64,000 nt of DNA. Origin: Streptomyces sp. CB01373. GTDB taxonomy: Bacteria; Actinomycetota; Actinomycetes; Streptomycetales; Streptomycetaceae. The notes under the pieces were generated by a model. That model was not told the DNA's origin. It did not search any database and saw only the letters and a program-made list of their open reading frames with translations. Both the position numbers and the translations under genes were made by a program. Below, in pieces: positions 63,113 through 64,000 of this stretch (positions are counted from its first letter, which is position 1; each line of letters opens with the position of its first letter). The stretch is from contig NZ_NNBK01000003.1 in the NCBI RefSeq assembly GCF_002803075.1, positions 421,217 through 485,216 of the forward strand, given 5' to 3'.

Positions 63113-64000
63113 CGATACCTCCCAGTGATCTTAGCGAGTGCGGCTCCGACCTGCGCCTTTGCTGGTCGGGGCACGTGACGGCTGTTGTTGATCTTGACGG
63201 TCCGTGACGGTCGAAAGCGGGGCGGTACTGACGCTGACTCTACTGACGGGGCATCAATGAACTCGGACGGGCGGACACGGGGAAGCCGGAGCGTTCCTAC
63301 CGGCAGTATCGACCTTGCGGCACCGAAGGTCACCTGTGGCGGCCGTACAGGCGAACGGGAAACGGGCGCCCACACGCTTACCGGCCGTTCCGCTTGCTCG
63401 GCCTGCACCTGTCAGGGGCGGGGCGGGCGGAGGCTGGTCGAGTGGTGGATCCGGGTGCAGCGGAAGGGGCTCTTCTGCCGGCTGGTGTCCGAGCTGACCC
63501 GCCAGGCTGTCCGCAGCGCTTCGCTCTCGCCGAGGCAGGGGTGAGAGTGGCCTGGTTCCACGTCGTCTGCGACGAACTTGGTAGTCGCGAGCCTCGACGT
63601 TCCTTCCGCTCCAAGCACACGCTGACGGACCGACACGTAGGTTCTTCGTCTGCTTGTGGTACAGCAGCTGCACCTGCATTGACCAGGCGAAACGGTAGTT
63701 GGCGCAGTCTTCGGTCGGGAGCTGGTCCGGACATGGTCCGGATCTTGCTCTGGAGGTGTCGGTTCGGTTCATGCTGCGACTGCAGTGCGAGCGATTGGGA
63801 GCGAGCGGGACTTGACGGCGCAGATGGTTGCCTGGCCTCGTCGGGCTCTTCCAGCACATAGGAGGCGCCGGTCGCCGGTGACTCGCGGGCCGTACCGTCG
63901 CACAACGCAGGGGCTCCGGGATGGTTGCCGCCTGCGGAATGATGGTGTCCCACCGAGTGGTGTAACAGCGATCTCTGCATAGCCCCTGGCCATGGGGCGG
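63113..64000. other. 888 bp without a supportable gene
   Basis: All six frames here are short, compositionally odd and without ribosome sites. A minus-strand stretch around 63650-63720 (translating as NYRFAWSMQVQLLYHKQ) looks protein-like and is AT-richer than the rest, but it is flanked by frameshifts and matches nothing I know. It may be a decayed insertion sequence or foreign fragment. The first ~90 bases should hold the dhaK promoter, but none is clear. Confidence 0.5.

Noticed and set aside
63185..63859. Three overlapping frames of 119-201 codons near the right edge
   Set aside because: None has a ribosome site, GC3 pattern or recognisable domain; treated as non-coding or decayed.

Overview
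The window is about 72-75% GC by eye, with strongly GC-biased third codon positions, frequent GTG starts, many paired catabolic regulators, secreted polysaccharide hydrolases and SpoIIE-type phosphatases. This is characteristic of a Streptomyces chromosome (actinobacteria). Gene content and decayed genes suggest an accessory-rich, arm-proximal region rather than the conserved core, but that placement is inference.

Left part (1-20.2 kb): the 3' end of a secreted glycosidase with an AbfB domain and a GH76 mannanase; an FKBP prolyl isomerase; a membrane desaturase; a PAS-GAF-PP2C phosphatase; a decayed AraC regulator; a MerR regulator beside a membrane PP2C phosphatase; an MFS exporter; an 887-residue membrane-anchored periplasmic-binding-fold receptor with a degenerate cytoplasmic NTPase-like part; inorganic pyrophosphatase; small membrane proteins; and then a scar zone (16.1-19.4 kb) where a FAD-linked oxidase is fused in frame to a TPP enzyme, followed by a fused epimerase remnant. 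A secreted CAP-domain protein closes this part.

Middle (20.6-35.5 kb): a Fur-type regulator with catalase-peroxidase katG, from an apparently leaderless promoter; an autoregulated-looking MarR-MFS pair; a 227-bp inverted-repeat element between that exporter and a universal stress protein; and a five-gene minus-strand operon (35089 to 26048). The operon encodes a Pls/PosA-type membrane amide-synthase protein without its own adenylation domain, a separate partial C-A-PCP-TE NRPS, a 2-oxoglutarate oxygenase, and SbnB and SbnA, the two enzymes that make L-2,3-diaminopropionate. This is the most interesting system here: a split polyamino-acid-type synthetase with a dedicated Dap supply.

Right part (35.5-64 kb): glycerol facilitator; two small secreted proteins; zinc alcohol dehydrogenase; acyl-CoA thioesterase-like protein; an amber-interrupted GNAT; a LacI regulator divergent from a Gfo/Idh/MocA oxidoreductase with a shared palindrome; a second membrane PP2C phosphatase; SseB-like and VOC proteins; a fluoride-resistance operon (crcB-DUF190-crcB) behind a recognisable fluoride riboswitch; undecaprenyl-diphosphatase; glutaminase; D-Ala-D-Ala carboxypeptidase; a short Rho paralogue; CE7 esterase; MarR; PrmC-like methyltransferase; an OYE-type reductase behind a perfect 54-bp palindrome; PadR; secreted repeat and fibronectin-III proteins; a GH75 chitosanase; and the dhaKLM dihydroxyacetone kinase operon. 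The final 0.9 kb contains no gene I can support.
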